Source: Negativicutes bacterium
GTDB lineage: Bacteria > Bacillota > Negativicutes > Anaeromusales > Anaeromusaceae
Length of the DNA: 64,000 nt
Direction of reading: 5' to 3'
Assembly: GCA_009929485.1 (NCBI GenBank)
Contig: SAAJ01000008.1
Location: forward strand, 1 to 64,000
Positions 49,458-58,184 of the stretch are shown here, one piece after another (positions within the stretch are counted from its first letter, which is position 1; every line of letters begins with the position of its first letter). The notes under the pieces were generated by a model that was not told the DNA's origin, searched no databases, and saw only the letters and a list, made by a program, of their open reading frames with translations. The position numbers were made by a program, and so were the translations under genes.

Positions 49458-52412
49458 CTAACGATTTTCTAGTAAAGACAATACAGTTTGCGGTTGCTGG
49501 TTGGCTTGAATCAAGGCGGCCGTGCCGGCTTGCATTAAAACAGATAGCTTGATTTGTTCTGCCATGGTTTTCGCCATGTCCGTGTCGCGAATGCGAGCTT
49601 CAGCTGCTTGCAGATTTTCTGCGGACAAAGTGACATTATCATATAAGGTCTGCAGGGCATTATATTTTGAACCGATAAGGCCTTGCGCGGCAGAAACCGA
49701 GGCAACGGCTGTATCGATATCTTCCAGTGCTTGTTGTGCGCCGCTCCAGGTGGTCATGTCCAGGCGGTTTAGGCCGAGCACTTCCAGATTCATGACTAGC
49801 TGAGTGCCGGAAAAGAAACGGTTGCCGGTATTGGCGCCTACTTGAAAATAGAGTTTTTCTCCGCCGGTGTACTCGATGTTGTACGGACCGGGATAAAAAA
49901 TGCTGTAGGAAGCGCTGCCGCCAACGCCGTCAATGACAAAGTTGCCGTTTTTTCCCGGTTCATAGGTAAGCGACAAAACAGGCATTGTTTTTTGCGGCGT
50001 AGTTACGCTTTTGACGGATGCTTGTACGTCGAGGCCTGCTTCCTGCAGCTTTTGATTGAGCATGGATACCAGCGAAGCGGGATCATACTCGCCAGCGGCC
50101 AGGGTGATGCTTTTGCGTTCTATAACGCCGTCGGTAGTCAGGTCAAAAGCTAAGACATCATTTTTCCCAGAGCTGATGGTTATTGTGTCTTCTGCTAAGT
50201 TGAGGCGTCCGTCGATATAGGTATCATCCTCACTGGGCGAATAGGCGCTTGCATTGTTATAATACGTAGTAGTTGCTCGAAAAAGCGTGTTGCTGGATGT
50301 ACCCGAGACAGAGTTGAATGTAGTTCCTGTTCCGGGAGTTAGGGCTTTTAGCTGCAGATTGCTGCCGGAGGCGAGGGCGGTGATTTGGCTGCCGATTCCT
50401 TCATCAGTTAGTTTTTGGTTGAGCATGGTTAGGAGGTCTGTCTTGGTATAGGTACCGGCGTCAAGGGTTAGGGTGTGGGCCGTGTTATTTACCGAAACGG
50501 TGAGGCCGTCATTGACACCTGCGGTGATAGTGAGGTTTTCGATGTTGGCTATTCCGGTTACTCTGCTATAGGTGCTGCTGGTGCCGGTGGCTGTATTGAC
50601 AGGCATGGGAGTCGTCATGAGTGTAGACAAGGCGTTGCCGGCAAAGTTATTTAGGGAATAAGGAAATTGGGGAATGCCGCCGCCAGCCATTTTGTGTGTA
50701 AAGACCAGTGCAGATCCGTTGTAGGAAGAGGTGACATCGAGACTGCCTAAGGCGCTGTTGAGGGCGCTGACCAGGGCGCCGGAGGAATACCAGCCTGCGG
50801 CCAGCGTAAGACTCTGGGGGGAGCCGTTGAGGTTGAAGGTCAGCGTATCGTTAAAGCCAGCAACGATTTGCACGCCGTTATTTAGTGCGGTGTGGCCGGA
50901 GACGCTGGCATGATTGCCTGCATGAGGTTCTGTGCTGCCTTCTACAAAATAATAGGTGCCTGGAGATTCTGTTGGGGCGATGGCAGTACCGCCAAGCAAT
51001 GTGTAGGCGGCCGTGCCAGCGGTGCCGCCAATGGAGCCGCTGGCGGAGCCGGTGTAGGTCAGCTGCAGCTTGCCGCCGCTGAGTGCGGCGGTTACCGAAA
51101 TACTATTAGCGGTGAACAAGCTGTTCAGATGGTCTACAAGGGTTGCTGGCGAGTAGGTTCCGGCAGACAAAGTTAATGTGTGAGAGATGCCGTCAACTGA
51201 AAAACGGAAAGTATCGTTTTTTCCGGCTTGAATATCAAGGCTGCCAGGCAGCGTGCCATAGCCGGTAAAGATGGCTTTGGCATCAGGCGGGCTGTTATTG
51301 TAGGACTCGCTAATTGTTGAGGTAACGAGTTGGTCCAAAATGACCGCTTTGGCTGTGCCGCCCCATTGGTCAAGGGTATAATCGCTGCCGCAGAGATCAT
51401 GTTGGATTTTAAGGTATTTGCCGCTGGTTAGGGAAGCGGTGATGGGATAAGTCTTGGCTGTAAAATAATTGTTCAAGGTATCTGCGATCTGGGCGGCCGT
51501 ATAGGTGCCGTCCAGGAAGGTTATGGTTACATTTGTATAGGTTCCGGCATCGCCGAGGCGAAAGGAAAGGGTATTGTTGGTACTGTTGATTGTTACACCG
51601 TCTGAGAGATCTTCCCGGCCTTGTATATAGGAACCTTGAATGTGGCCCTTATTGCGATTGTCGTAGATGATGGAAGTATAGGCAAGGGGAGAGTCGATTT
51701 CCATCATGGAGCCGCCCAGGCTGTCCAAAACTTTAGTGGGAGAGTGATAGACAAGACTGTCTTTTTCAAAGGAAACGGTTATGTCGGTTCCTGCAGCTGC
51801 AAATTTGTTGTTCAAAGAGGTGACGAGTTGGTCGGCGGTATAATAACCGGGATTTAAGGTAAGTTCATACTCAGCATCGTCTAAACGAAAGGTGAGATGA
51901 TCATTGTTATCGGTGGTCACTGTTAAGCCATATTGGCGAATGAGAGTGTCCCCGGACAAAACGCCTGGAATGGGTGTTTTTATCTTTTTGATGTCTTGGG
52001 CAAAAATGGGAATTGTATTAAATTGAGCAGAACGAAAGGTTTGCTGCAAATGCGCTTTAATTTCATCTACTTCGTCTTGAATAGCTTGTTGGTCGCTTTG
52101 CGTTAAGATTCCGTTAGACGCTTGTACTGCCAATTCGCGTAAACGCAGCAGCGCGGGGTCTTGGATATCTGCCAAATAGCCGTCAGCTGTATTCAGGTAG
52201 CTCATGCCATCTTGGATATTGCGGGCAGCTTGTTCTAAGCCGCGGATTTGTCCGCGCATTTTTTCGCTGATAGCCAGGCCGGCGGCGTTATCTGCAGCGC
52301 AGTTGATTTGATAACCGCTGGCTAATTTTTGCAGCATCTTAGTACTGGCGGCGGTATTCTTATTTAGCTGGTTTACAGCATGTAAGGCAGAAGTAGTATC
52401 GAGAATTCTCAC
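49458..52412 (-). CDS. Very large flagellin with repeated central domain
   Basis: 984 residues from a GTG at 52412 (AAGGAG in front). Conserved D0/D1 ends: residues ~1-140 (L-A-S-G-Y-x-I-N-C-A-A-D-N-A-A-G-L-A-I) and the last ~100 (A-R-I-R-D-T-D-M-A and a Q-A-N-Q-Q-P-Q end). The centre (~150-870) holds about six units of ~90-120 residues, each with L-T-L-x-A-G-x-Y-x-x-x-x-L-V-x-x-L-N, that would form extra surface domains on the filament. Typical flagellins have 270-550 residues. No other flagellar gene is nearby. Confidence 0.9.
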   Translation of the reverse strand: MRILDTTSALHAVNQLNKNTAASTKMLQKLASGYQINCAADNAAGLAISEKMRGQIRGLEQAARNIQDGMSYLNTADGYLADIQDPALLRLRELAVQASNGILTQSDQQAIQDEVDEIKAHLQQTFRSAQFNTIPIFAQDIKKIKTPIPGVLSGDTLIRQYGLTVTTDNNDHLTFRLDDAEYELTLNPGYYTADQLVTSLNNKFAAAGTDITVSFEKDSLVYHSPTKVLDSLGGSMMEIDSPLAYTSIIYDNRNKGHIQGSYIQGREDLSDGVTINSTNNTLSFRLGDAGTYTNVTITFLDGTYTAAQIADTLNNYFTAKTYPITASLTSGKYLKIQHDLCGSDYTLDQWGGTAKAVILDQLVTSTISESYNNSPPDAKAIFTGYGTLPGSLDIQAGKNDTFRFSVDGISHTLTLSAGTYSPATLVDHLNSLFTANSISVTAALSGGKLQLTYTGSASGSIGGTAGTAAYTLLGGTAIAPTESPGTYYFVEGSTEPHAGNHASVSGHTALNNGVQIVAGFNDTLTFNLNGSPQSLTLAAGWYSSGALVSALNSALGSLDVTSSYNGSALVFTHKMAGGGIPQFPYSLNNFAGNALSTLMTTPMPVNTATGTSSTYSRVTGIANIENLTITAGVNDGLTVSVNNTAHTLTLDAGTYTKTDLLTMLNQKLTDEGIGSQITALASGSNLQLKALTPGTGTTFNSVSGTSSNTLFRATTTYYNNASAYSPSEDDTYIDGRLNLAEDTITISSGKNDVLAFDLTTDGVIERKSITLAAGEYDPASLVSMLNQKLQEAGLDVQASVKSVTTPQKTMPVLSLTYEPGKNGNFVIDGVGGSASYSIFYPGPYNIEYTGGEKLYFQVGANTGNRFFSGTQLVMNLEVLGLNRLDMTTWSGAQQALEDIDTAVASVSAAQGLIGSKYNALQTLYDNVTLSAENLQAAEARIRDTDMAKTMAEQIKLSVLMQAGTAALIQANQQPQTVLSLLENR

Positions 52413-52608
52413 AAAAAAACTCCTTAGACAGTTGCTATACGATAAAATGACGGAAAACAGACAGATTATGTGATTTTTATAACTTCGAAAAAAAACAGCT
52501 AATTCCTGCTTTTAGTGAAAGAAAATAAGAAAATAGAGTTAGAAGGGTTTCTGCAAAGAAAAATGGAAGTTAATTTCACCTAAACTATTCAATAAGGGTG
52601 TGGCGTTT

Positions 52609-53919
52609 ATGGATAAAAAAATTGCAATGTTAGCGGAGTTCTTAGAAGAAAAGACCATACAGCGGCGACGGGATTTGCACAAACATCCTGAAGCGGGCTG
52701 GACGGAATATCGTACAGCTTCCTTGGTGGTTCAAGAGCTGCGCGCCCTAGGGTATGAAGTGGCCATCGGCAAAGAAGTGCTGCACGAGGAAAGCCGCATG
52801 GGCGTGCCGGATATCGATGCGTTGGCGGCGCATGCCAAGAGGGCGGTGGAGGAAGGAGCGGACCCAGACCTTGTGGAGCAAATGGAAGGTGGCCGTACGG
52901 CGGTAGTAGGGACACTTCGTTTTTCCCGGCCCGGCCCGGTGGTGGCGCTGCGCTTTGACATGGATTGCAACGATGTCGCAGAAACGGCGGCGACGGAGCA
53001 TCGCCCCTGCCAAAAAGGCTTTTCTTCTATTCATCCGGGGCTGATGCACGCCTGCGGCCATGACGCGCATACGTCTGTGGGGCTGGGCGTGGCGGAAATC
53101 TTGGCGTCCTTGCAAGAAGAACTGGCGGGGACGGTGAAATTGATTTTTCAGCCGGCCGAAGAAGGAACGCGCGGCGCTAAAGCTATTGTGGACAAAGGCG
53201 TGGTGGATGACGTGGACTACATGCTGGGAGCACATACCGGAGAAGCGCCGGCTGGGAGCATTGCCTGTCACGTAGGTCATTTCTTGGCGACAAGTAAATT
53301 TGATGCTGTCTTTACGGGCGTACCGTCTCATGCAGGGGGCGCTCCGGAATGCGGCAAGAACGCCATGATGGCTGCGGCCACTGCGGCTTTGAACATTCAA
53401 GGCATTTCTCGGCATAGCCAAGGCGCGTCGCGAGTGAATGTCGGGGTTTTAACGGCAGGGAGCGGCCGCAACGTTATTCCCGGCCAGGCGCTGCTCAAGG
53501 TGGAGACCCGGGGAGAAACGTCCGAGATTGACGATTTCGTGCGTACCGCGGCGTACCGAATCTTGCAAGGGGCTGCGCAAATGTATGATATTGACGTTGC
53601 CATTACTAAAGCTGGCGGTGCGGCCAGCGCAACGAATTCGCCGGAGTTATCGGGCCGCTTGGAGCGGCTGGGGCGGAGATTGGGTATTTTTGATAAAATT
53701 GCGCCGTCTCATGCGCTTAACGGCAGCGAGGACTTTTCTTATTATATGCAGCGCGTGCAGCAGCATGGCGGCCAGGCGGCGTTTGTCATTTACGGCGCAG
53801 CCGCAGCGGCTCCCTACCATAACTCAGCCTTCGACATCGACGAAGCGTGCCTGAGAAAAGCGATGCAGTTCATGGCCAGCGCCGCGGCGGAGCTGCTGCG
53901 GGAGCAGGAAGAAACTTAA
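52609..53919 (+). CDS. M20-family amidohydrolase (AbgA-like)
   Basis: 437 residues from the ATG at 52609; an in-frame GTG at 52600 overlaps AAGGGTG. Metal motif M-H-A-C-G-H-D-A-H near 145 and F-Q-P-A-E-E-G near 180. Insertions around residues 60-100 match the longer AbgA group (p-aminobenzoyl-glutamate hydrolase subunit A, amidohydrolases). It could act with the AbgB-like enzyme at 34321, though the genes are 17 kb apart. It is divergent from the flagellin gene. Confidence 0.85.
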   Translation: MDKKIAMLAEFLEEKTIQRRRDLHKHPEAGWTEYRTASLVVQELRALGYEVAIGKEVLHEESRMGVPDIDALAAHAKRAVEEGADPDLVEQMEGGRTAVVGTLRFSRPGPVVALRFDMDCNDVAETAATEHRPCQKGFSSIHPGLMHACGHDAHTSVGLGVAEILASLQEELAGTVKLIFQPAEEGTRGAKAIVDKGVVDDVDYMLGAHTGEAPAGSIACHVGHFLATSKFDAVFTGVPSHAGGAPECGKNAMMAAATAALNIQGISRHSQGASRVNVGVLTAGSGRNVIPGQALLKVETRGETSEIDDFVRTAAYRILQGAAQMYDIDVAITKAGGAASATNSPELSGRLERLGRRLGIFDKIAPSHALNGSEDFSYYMQRVQQHGGQAAFVIYGAAAAAPYHNSAFDIDEACLRKAMQFMASAAAELLREQEET

Positions 53920-54010
53920 ATCTTAAAACGAGTCTAAAAAGGTAATAGCAGGCGAAAAAAGTACGAAAAATGGTGCTCAAAGTCGCCTGTAAATTCTATA
54001 AAGAAAAGAA

Positions 54011-54053
54011 ACAGGCAAGCTGCGCTCGTGAGGGCGCGGCTTGCCTGTTTTTT
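54011..54053. terminator. Terminator between convergent M20 and metF genes
   Basis: ACAGGCAAGC...GCTTGCCTGT stem with an inner GC-rich part and a T run. Confidence 0.88.
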
Positions 54054-54069
54054 GCAGTGTTCAATTATC

Positions 54070-54927
54070 TCAGCGCAGTCCCGTGTTCCAAGCCAAGGTG
54101 CGGGCCAGATGCGGACGGTTCATGGTGTAGAGATGGATGCCTTCGATGCCGTGCTGCAAAAGGTCCTCGATTTGCTGACTGGCGTGCTCTAGGCCAGCTT
54201 CTTCCATAGATTCCTTCTGGTGGCCGTATTTGTCCATGATGAGGAGCAGCGCCGGCGGCAGGGACGCGCCGCAGAGCGAACAGATGCGTTCCACCTGCGC
54301 GCGGCTGAAGACCGGCATAATGCCGGCGGTGACAGGGACGGCGATGCCGTGGGCGCGAGCGCCGTCCAAGAAACGGTAGAGCATGGCGTTGTCAAAAAAG
54401 ATTTGGGTGATGAGAAAATCAGCGCCGCTGTCTACTTTTTCCTTGAGGTGTTTTAAGTCTTCTTCGCGGTTAGGGCTTTCCAGGTGGCCTTCCGGGTAGG
54501 CGGCTGCGGCGATGCTGCAGGGCTGGTTACGGCCGCGAATCAGACGGACAAGATCCTGGGCGTAGCAGTTTAAAGGGCTAGGCGGCGCGTCTTTAGGCTT
54601 GTCGCCCCGCAGGGCCAGGATATTCTGAATGCCGTGAGCGGCAAAGTCGTCCAAAACCGCTTGGCTTTGGGCGGGTGTGGCGCCGACGCAGGTAAGATGA
54701 CCCAAAGCGGGGATGCCGTGGTCATCTTGAATATGACGGGCTACTTCCAGCGTGCGTCCTTGGGTGGAACCGCCAGCGCCATAGGTGACACTGATAAAGT
54801 CCGGCTTGATTTGCTGCAGCTCTTCGATGCACTGAAAAATCGACTCCAGCGGCGAATCCGGTTTGGGCGGGAAAATCTCAAAAGAAACAACTGGTTTTTT
54901 TTGTTGAAACAGTTCGTGAATCAGCAT
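54070..54927 (-). CDS. metF: Methylenetetrahydrofolate reductase
   Basis: 286 residues from the ATG at 54927 (AGAAAGGA in front); the open frame runs on to 55329 but that part is repeat DNA. MetF pattern: V-S-F-E-I-F-P-P-K near 14-22, S-V-T-Y-G-A-G-G-S-T, R-G-D-K-P, I-T-Q-I-F-F-D and T-A-G-I-M-P. It reduces methylene-THF to methyl-THF with FAD, giving the methyl group for methionine. Same strand and pathway as the SAM-riboswitch operon above, although ~350 bases of repeats separate them. Confidence 0.92.
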   Translation of the reverse strand: MLIHELFQQKKPVVSFEIFPPKPDSPLESIFQCIEELQQIKPDFISVTYGAGGSTQGRTLEVARHIQDDHGIPALGHLTCVGATPAQSQAVLDDFAAHGIQNILALRGDKPKDAPPSPLNCYAQDLVRLIRGRNQPCSIAAAAYPEGHLESPNREEDLKHLKEKVDSGADFLITQIFFDNAMLYRFLDGARAHGIAVPVTAGIMPVFSRAQVERICSLCGASLPPALLLIMDKYGHQKESMEEAGLEHASQQIEDLLQHGIEGIHLYTMNRPHLARTLAWNTGLR

Positions 54928-54967
54928 ATAAAAGTCCTTTCTATAAGAAAATAATGAGGAGTGGCGG

Positions 54968-55066
54968 GGAACGAGGTGTGAACAGGAGAATCGGAGAACC
55001 GGAGGGCACGCAAGAGAAATGCGAAATTGAACAGGAGTAAAGGGAGTAGAGTGAGGGTATGGAGAG
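54968..55066 (+). repeat. Family D purine-rich repeat cluster
   Basis: One unit of the ACAGGAGAATCGGAG type and one of the GAACAGGAGTAAAGGGAG type, each ending in GAGGGYAYG, between metF and the UPF0280 gene. Confidence 0.7.
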
Positions 55067-55097
55067 GTTAGAAAAAAATAAACGATATTGGCAGGAA

Positions 55098-55180
55098 GAT
55101 TGCTGCGTTGCTGGCGATCCTCGCAATGACAGTGCCAGGCTGGCTTGCGGGTCATTGCGAGCGCAGCGCGGCAATCTCTT
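55098..55180. repeat. Family E inverted repeat pair
   Basis: GATTGCTGCGTTGC...CCTCGCAATGAC and GTCATTGCGAGCGCAGCGCG...CAATCTC face each other, as at 5406-5526. Confidence 0.8.
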
Positions 55181-55215
55181 CTGGCTTCTGAAAGGCAGGT
55201 TTCGATTGGTTTGGA

Positions 55216-55276
55216 GTGAATAAGAGAACCGTAACCCTCCTTCGTGCCCTCCGGTTCTCCCTTGACTCTTGTTGGT
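55216..55276 (-). repeat. Family D repeat, minus orientation
   Basis: GTAACCCTCC...CCGGTTCTCCC...GACTCTTGTT, ending just at the 3' end of the UPF0280 gene. Confidence 0.65.
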
Positions 55277-55279
55277 TCC

Positions 55280-56029
55280 TTATAACGGTGAAAGCCGGAC
55301 TTCTCCGATAGCGCCGATGCGGTCGCCAATGACGATAACGCAGCCCAGGATGTCTTCTTGGGCGTCGGCGTAGGCTAAGGAGGTCTCAATGTCGGCGGCG
55401 GAGCGCACCTGGTTGCCGACAGCCGTAGCGTAGGCATCGGCGACCGCGCCGCTTTTAGCCGAGATGGTGACGGCGTCGGCTTGGCCTAGGCTAAGGGAAG
55501 GGCCGACAGTGGCCGAAGAGGTGCAGAGGCTTAGGGGTGATTGGTTTGGTTCCAGTTCAAGGGCCAATTTCCCTGAGAGGGGAGACGGACCGGCCCAGAT
55601 GGCGATGCGCCTGGATTCGGTAGTGGCCAGATAAATGTCACCGCCATTTTCGACGATAATGTCTTGGACTTTAAATTTTTGCATCAACTGCTGCGCTACT
55701 TCCTCGGCAAAAGCACCGGCTACGGCAGCCATGGGGCCTACGTCGGCTTTGGCGGCAGCGGCCGCCATTTTCAGGGCTACCGGGGGTGCGCCGAAATGCG
55801 GCGTATGAGGCGTCAGAGAATGTAAAAACAGAGGGTCTTTTAAAATATAGGCGTGCAACTCTTGCCAAAGAGAGGCGGCTGTTTCCTCGCAGCAGCGGCG
55901 CAAGGCTGGCGTGTTTTGGCGCGGCGGCACGGCTATCCAGAGATCGGTTTCGCGGAAGCGTACGGCAAAAGGGGAAAGACTGGAACGATGCAGCTCTTCA
56001 CGGTACCAGCGCGGCTCAAAGGAGCTCAT
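55280..56029 (-). CDS. UPF0280 (ApbE-like) family protein
   Basis: 249 residues from the ATG at 56029, which overlaps the stop of the NIL-ferredoxin gene (ATGA). The family has an ApbE-like flavin-transferase fold; G-P-M-A-A-V-A-G-A near 118 and D-I-I-V-E-N-G-G-D-I-Y near 145 are its hallmarks. Genomic linkage of UPF0280, NIL-ferredoxin and DUF39 proteins is known in anaerobes with the alternative homocysteine route. It may mature a redox partner there (inference). Confidence 0.85.
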   Translation of the reverse strand: MSSFEPRWYREELHRSSLSPFAVRFRETDLWIAVPPRQNTPALRRCCEETAASLWQELHAYILKDPLFLHSLTPHTPHFGAPPVALKMAAAAAKADVGPMAAVAGAFAEEVAQQLMQKFKVQDIIVENGGDIYLATTESRRIAIWAGPSPLSGKLALELEPNQSPLSLCTSSATVGPSLSLGQADAVTISAKSGAVADAYATAVGNQVRSAADIETSLAYADAQEDILGCVIVIGDRIGAIGEVRLSPL

Positions 56030-56478
56030 GCTTCCGGAGTTTCTTGTGCTGCCGGAGCGACAACTCCCTGGCGGATAGCCCGCATGGGACAGGCTTGCAG
56101 GCAAAGGCCGCAGGCAATGCATTTTTCAGGACGGAAGGACAGCTCCCAAGAGGGCTGCTCTAGCACCAGGGCTTTGGAGAAGCAGACTGCCGTGCAGGCG
56201 CCGCAATGAGTGCAGCGGTCGGCATCTACGCGAATCTGGCGTCGTACTGAGGTGGTTTCAATGCCTTCAGCGGTGAGGAATTCCAAGGCCGCGGCGATTT
56301 GCGCGTCTTCGCCTTCCAGGTCCAGCAGCAGATGCCCTTCCTCGCCGGGGGTGACTTCCGCCCGGAGAATGTTGATCTTCAGTTCAAAATCTTTGACCAA
56401 ATGGTAAGCGATCGCTTTATCGTAAGATTCAGCGGTGAAATTCAATAAAACTCGTTCCGTAGCCGGCATGTTATTCAC
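56026..56478 (-). CDS. NIL-domain ferredoxin for homocysteine synthesis
   Basis: 150 residues. An N-terminal NIL domain at ~8-78, then two 4Fe-4S motifs: C-T-H-C-G-A-C-T-A-V-C and C-I-A-C-G-L-C-L-Q-A-C-P. It corresponds to the ferredoxin that works with the DUF39 protein to turn aspartate semialdehyde and sulfide into homocysteine, as shown in methanogens (MA1822-type). It overlaps both neighbours, so the three genes are translated together. Confidence 0.9.
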   Translation of the reverse strand: MNNMPATERVLLNFTAESYDKAIAYHLVKDFELKINILRAEVTPGEEGHLLLDLEGEDAQIAAALEFLTAEGIETTSVRRQIRVDADRCTHCGACTAVCFSKALVLEQPSWELSFRPEKCIACGLCLQACPMRAIRQGVVAPAAQETPEA

Positions 56479-57637
56479 CCTCCTTGCGGATTTCCAGGCT
56501 GTTCAGTTTCGCTGTTTCTGGCAATGGCGCTACCGGACGGCTGACTTCAAAACGTCCGGCGGCAATCCAGTCCTTGAGTTGGCCGGCAATCTGCCGCGCC
56601 TTGGGAAGGCTGGACATGGGCGCGGTGCGGAGGGTGCGCCCCTTGAAGGAGATGCTGCCGCTGCGCAGCTGCGCGTATGTGAAGGTTCCCAAAGCGGGGC
56701 GGTTGCGCGAGGGCACGCTGTAATCGAAGAGAGAGGTTTCAATATCAGCGTTGGTCACCGAGACGGCCCTGGCCACATCCTCGTCCAGCACCGGAATAGG
56801 AATGCCTACGCCTACGGAGAGGCTGATGCCGTATTTTTCAAAAACCGCAGCGCGGATGAATTCCGGGCTCATGGCTTTGAGGTCCCCCACAAGAGACAAG
56901 GTGGCTGCGCCTCCGGTGGGGATGCCACAGGTATTACGAGGACGCGAGGGATTGTGCTGTGTGCCGTTCCAGGCGATATAGCCTTCGGCGCCGCCCAAGA
57001 AGATGCGCGTGCCCAGGCCAATGGTGCGCAGATACGGATCGTTGAGGAGCGGGCTGAGCTCGCCTGCGGTGGAATAGGTAACATTACCGCAGCGGGGCAG
57101 CAGCATGCCCATATAGGTGTAGAGAATGCGCTCGGACGTATTGGTGGCGGCGCCGTAATTTTGGTAGGCGTTGCGGGGGTTAAAGAGGAAGCATTCGTTT
57201 AAATCGTCTTTTGTAACCCAGGTGTCGATGCTGCGCCGGGGATAGCAGTCCGTGCCGGGAGACGTAGCCCGCAGATGCACTTTTTTACCGGCAATGAGCT
57301 CCTCAATGACATGGGCGCCGCCGTAGTGCTCGTCACTGTCGGAGACTTCCGTAGCGCCGATATAAGCGTCTACGGCGGCAATACCTGCATAAGCCGGCAC
57401 GTCGTTAAGCCAGACGCGCTTCATGCGGATGGGAGGCTCGCTGTGGCCGAAGTTTAAGAAGGCGCCGGAGGAGCACATGGGACCGAAGGTGCCGGTGGTA
57501 ACGACATCGACCTTGCGGGCTACGGCGGCTACGCCTTGCTCTTGGGCCATTTTGCTGACTTCTTCTGCGGTGAGCACGACCGCCTGGCCTTTGCGGATGC
57601 GCTTGTTGATTTCTTCATAGCTTTTTTGCGTGGACAT
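56471..57637 (-). CDS. DUF39 homocysteine biosynthesis protein
   Basis: 388 residues from the ATG at 57637 (GAGGAGG in front). DUF39 family markers: T-G-T-F-G-P-M-C-S-S-G-A near residue 50 with the conserved Cys, T-S-P-G-T-D-C-Y-P-R near 135 and G-A-E-G-Y near 220. With the NIL-ferredoxin it makes homocysteine from aspartate semialdehyde, avoiding O-acetylhomoserine. It is the first gene behind the SAM-I riboswitch, so it is repressed when SAM is plentiful. It overlaps the ferredoxin gene by eight bases. Confidence 0.9.
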   Translation of the reverse strand: MSTQKSYEEINKRIRKGQAVVLTAEEVSKMAQEQGVAAVARKVDVVTTGTFGPMCSSGAFLNFGHSEPPIRMKRVWLNDVPAYAGIAAVDAYIGATEVSDSDEHYGGAHVIEELIAGKKVHLRATSPGTDCYPRRSIDTWVTKDDLNECFLFNPRNAYQNYGAATNTSERILYTYMGMLLPRCGNVTYSTAGELSPLLNDPYLRTIGLGTRIFLGGAEGYIAWNGTQHNPSRPRNTCGIPTGGAATLSLVGDLKAMSPEFIRAAVFEKYGISLSVGVGIPIPVLDEDVARAVSVTNADIETSLFDYSVPSRNRPALGTFTYAQLRSGSISFKGRTLRTAPMSSLPKARQIAGQLKDWIAAGRFEVSRPVAPLPETAKLNSLEIRKEGE

Positions 57638-57662
57638 AGTAGGCCTCCTCTTCTTATTATGC

Positions 57663-57694
57663 AAAAGCGTCTCTTTTCAGAAGAAAAGAGACGC
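57663..57694 (-). terminator. Expression-platform terminator of the SAM riboswitch
   Basis: Minus-strand GCGTCTCTTTTCTTCTGAAAAGAGACGC hairpin (12-base stem) then TTTT, 26 bases before the DUF39 ATG. Confidence 0.9.
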
Positions 57695-57710
57695 GTAATG
57701 GCGGTAATGC

Positions 57711-57825
57711 TCTCCCTCATCTGCCGGAACGCATGCATTCCGCTGGATTTAGCACCGGACGCCTCGGGAGGCCGGTTGCCGCGGTTTCAAAGGGCCAGTC
57801 CCTCCACCGCTCTTGATAAGAGTTA
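57711..57825 (-). ncRNA. SAM-I (S-box) riboswitch aptamer
   Basis: On the minus strand all S-box signatures appear in order: CTCTTATCAAGAG, GGTGGAGGGA, CCCTTTGAAACC, GGCAACC, GGTGCTAAATCCAGC and GATGAGGGAGAG closing P1. It precedes a terminator and the homocysteine operon. SAM binding would end transcription. Confidence 0.96.
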
Positions 57826-57855
57826 CTCTATACAGTTTTTTTGTAACTAGAACTA

Positions 57856-57885
57856 ATAATACGGCGCAAATGTATTGTTTGTCAA
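57856..57885 (-). promoter_or_regulatory. Promoter of the S-box operon
   Basis: Minus-strand TTGACA (57885-57880) and TATTAT (57861-57856) with an 18-base spacer; the start would be ~25 bases before the aptamer. Confidence 0.75.
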
Positions 57886-57929
57886 GGCTTTCCGGGACAA
57901 TTTTCTCCTGAAGGCTAGCGGGGAACGCA

Positions 57930-58025
57930 GAATTGAACAAGAGAATCGGAGAACAGGAGGGTACGAATGAGGGATACGGTTTTTTTAATAGGAGTAGATG
58001 GAGGGAACGAAAGAGTATAACTAAT
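57930..58025 (+). repeat. Family D repeat cluster
   Basis: GAACAAGAGAATCGGAG...GGAGGGTACG and TAATAGGAGTAGATGGAGGG; the inverted partner cluster is at 58083. Confidence 0.65.
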
Positions 58026-58082
58026 TTCGTTTTTGCGGGCAAAGCCCAACAAACTCTTCGTTCTATTTTTTCATATTATAGC

Positions 58083-58184
58083 CGTACTCCGTAACCCTCA
58101 CTTTACTCACTTTACTCCTGTTCAAAAACCATACTCCGTTCTTCTCCTGCGTACCCTCCCGTGACTCATCGCGACTCCTGTTTA
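58083..58184 (-). repeat. Family D repeat cluster, minus orientation
   Basis: GTAACCCTCACTTTACTCAC... and GTACCCTCCCGTGACTCATC.... The unit runs into the sensor gene and supplies its last codons (K-Q-E-S-R) and stop. Confidence 0.7.

Noticed and set aside
52413-52608. Sigma-28 promoter for the flagellin gene
   Set aside because: No TAAA-N15-GCCGATAA-like arrangement could be found on the minus strand at a proper distance.
54928-55329. Long N-terminal extension of the metF frame
   Set aside because: It reads through family D and E repeats; MetF proteins begin near the M-L-I-H start at 54927, which has a ribosome site.
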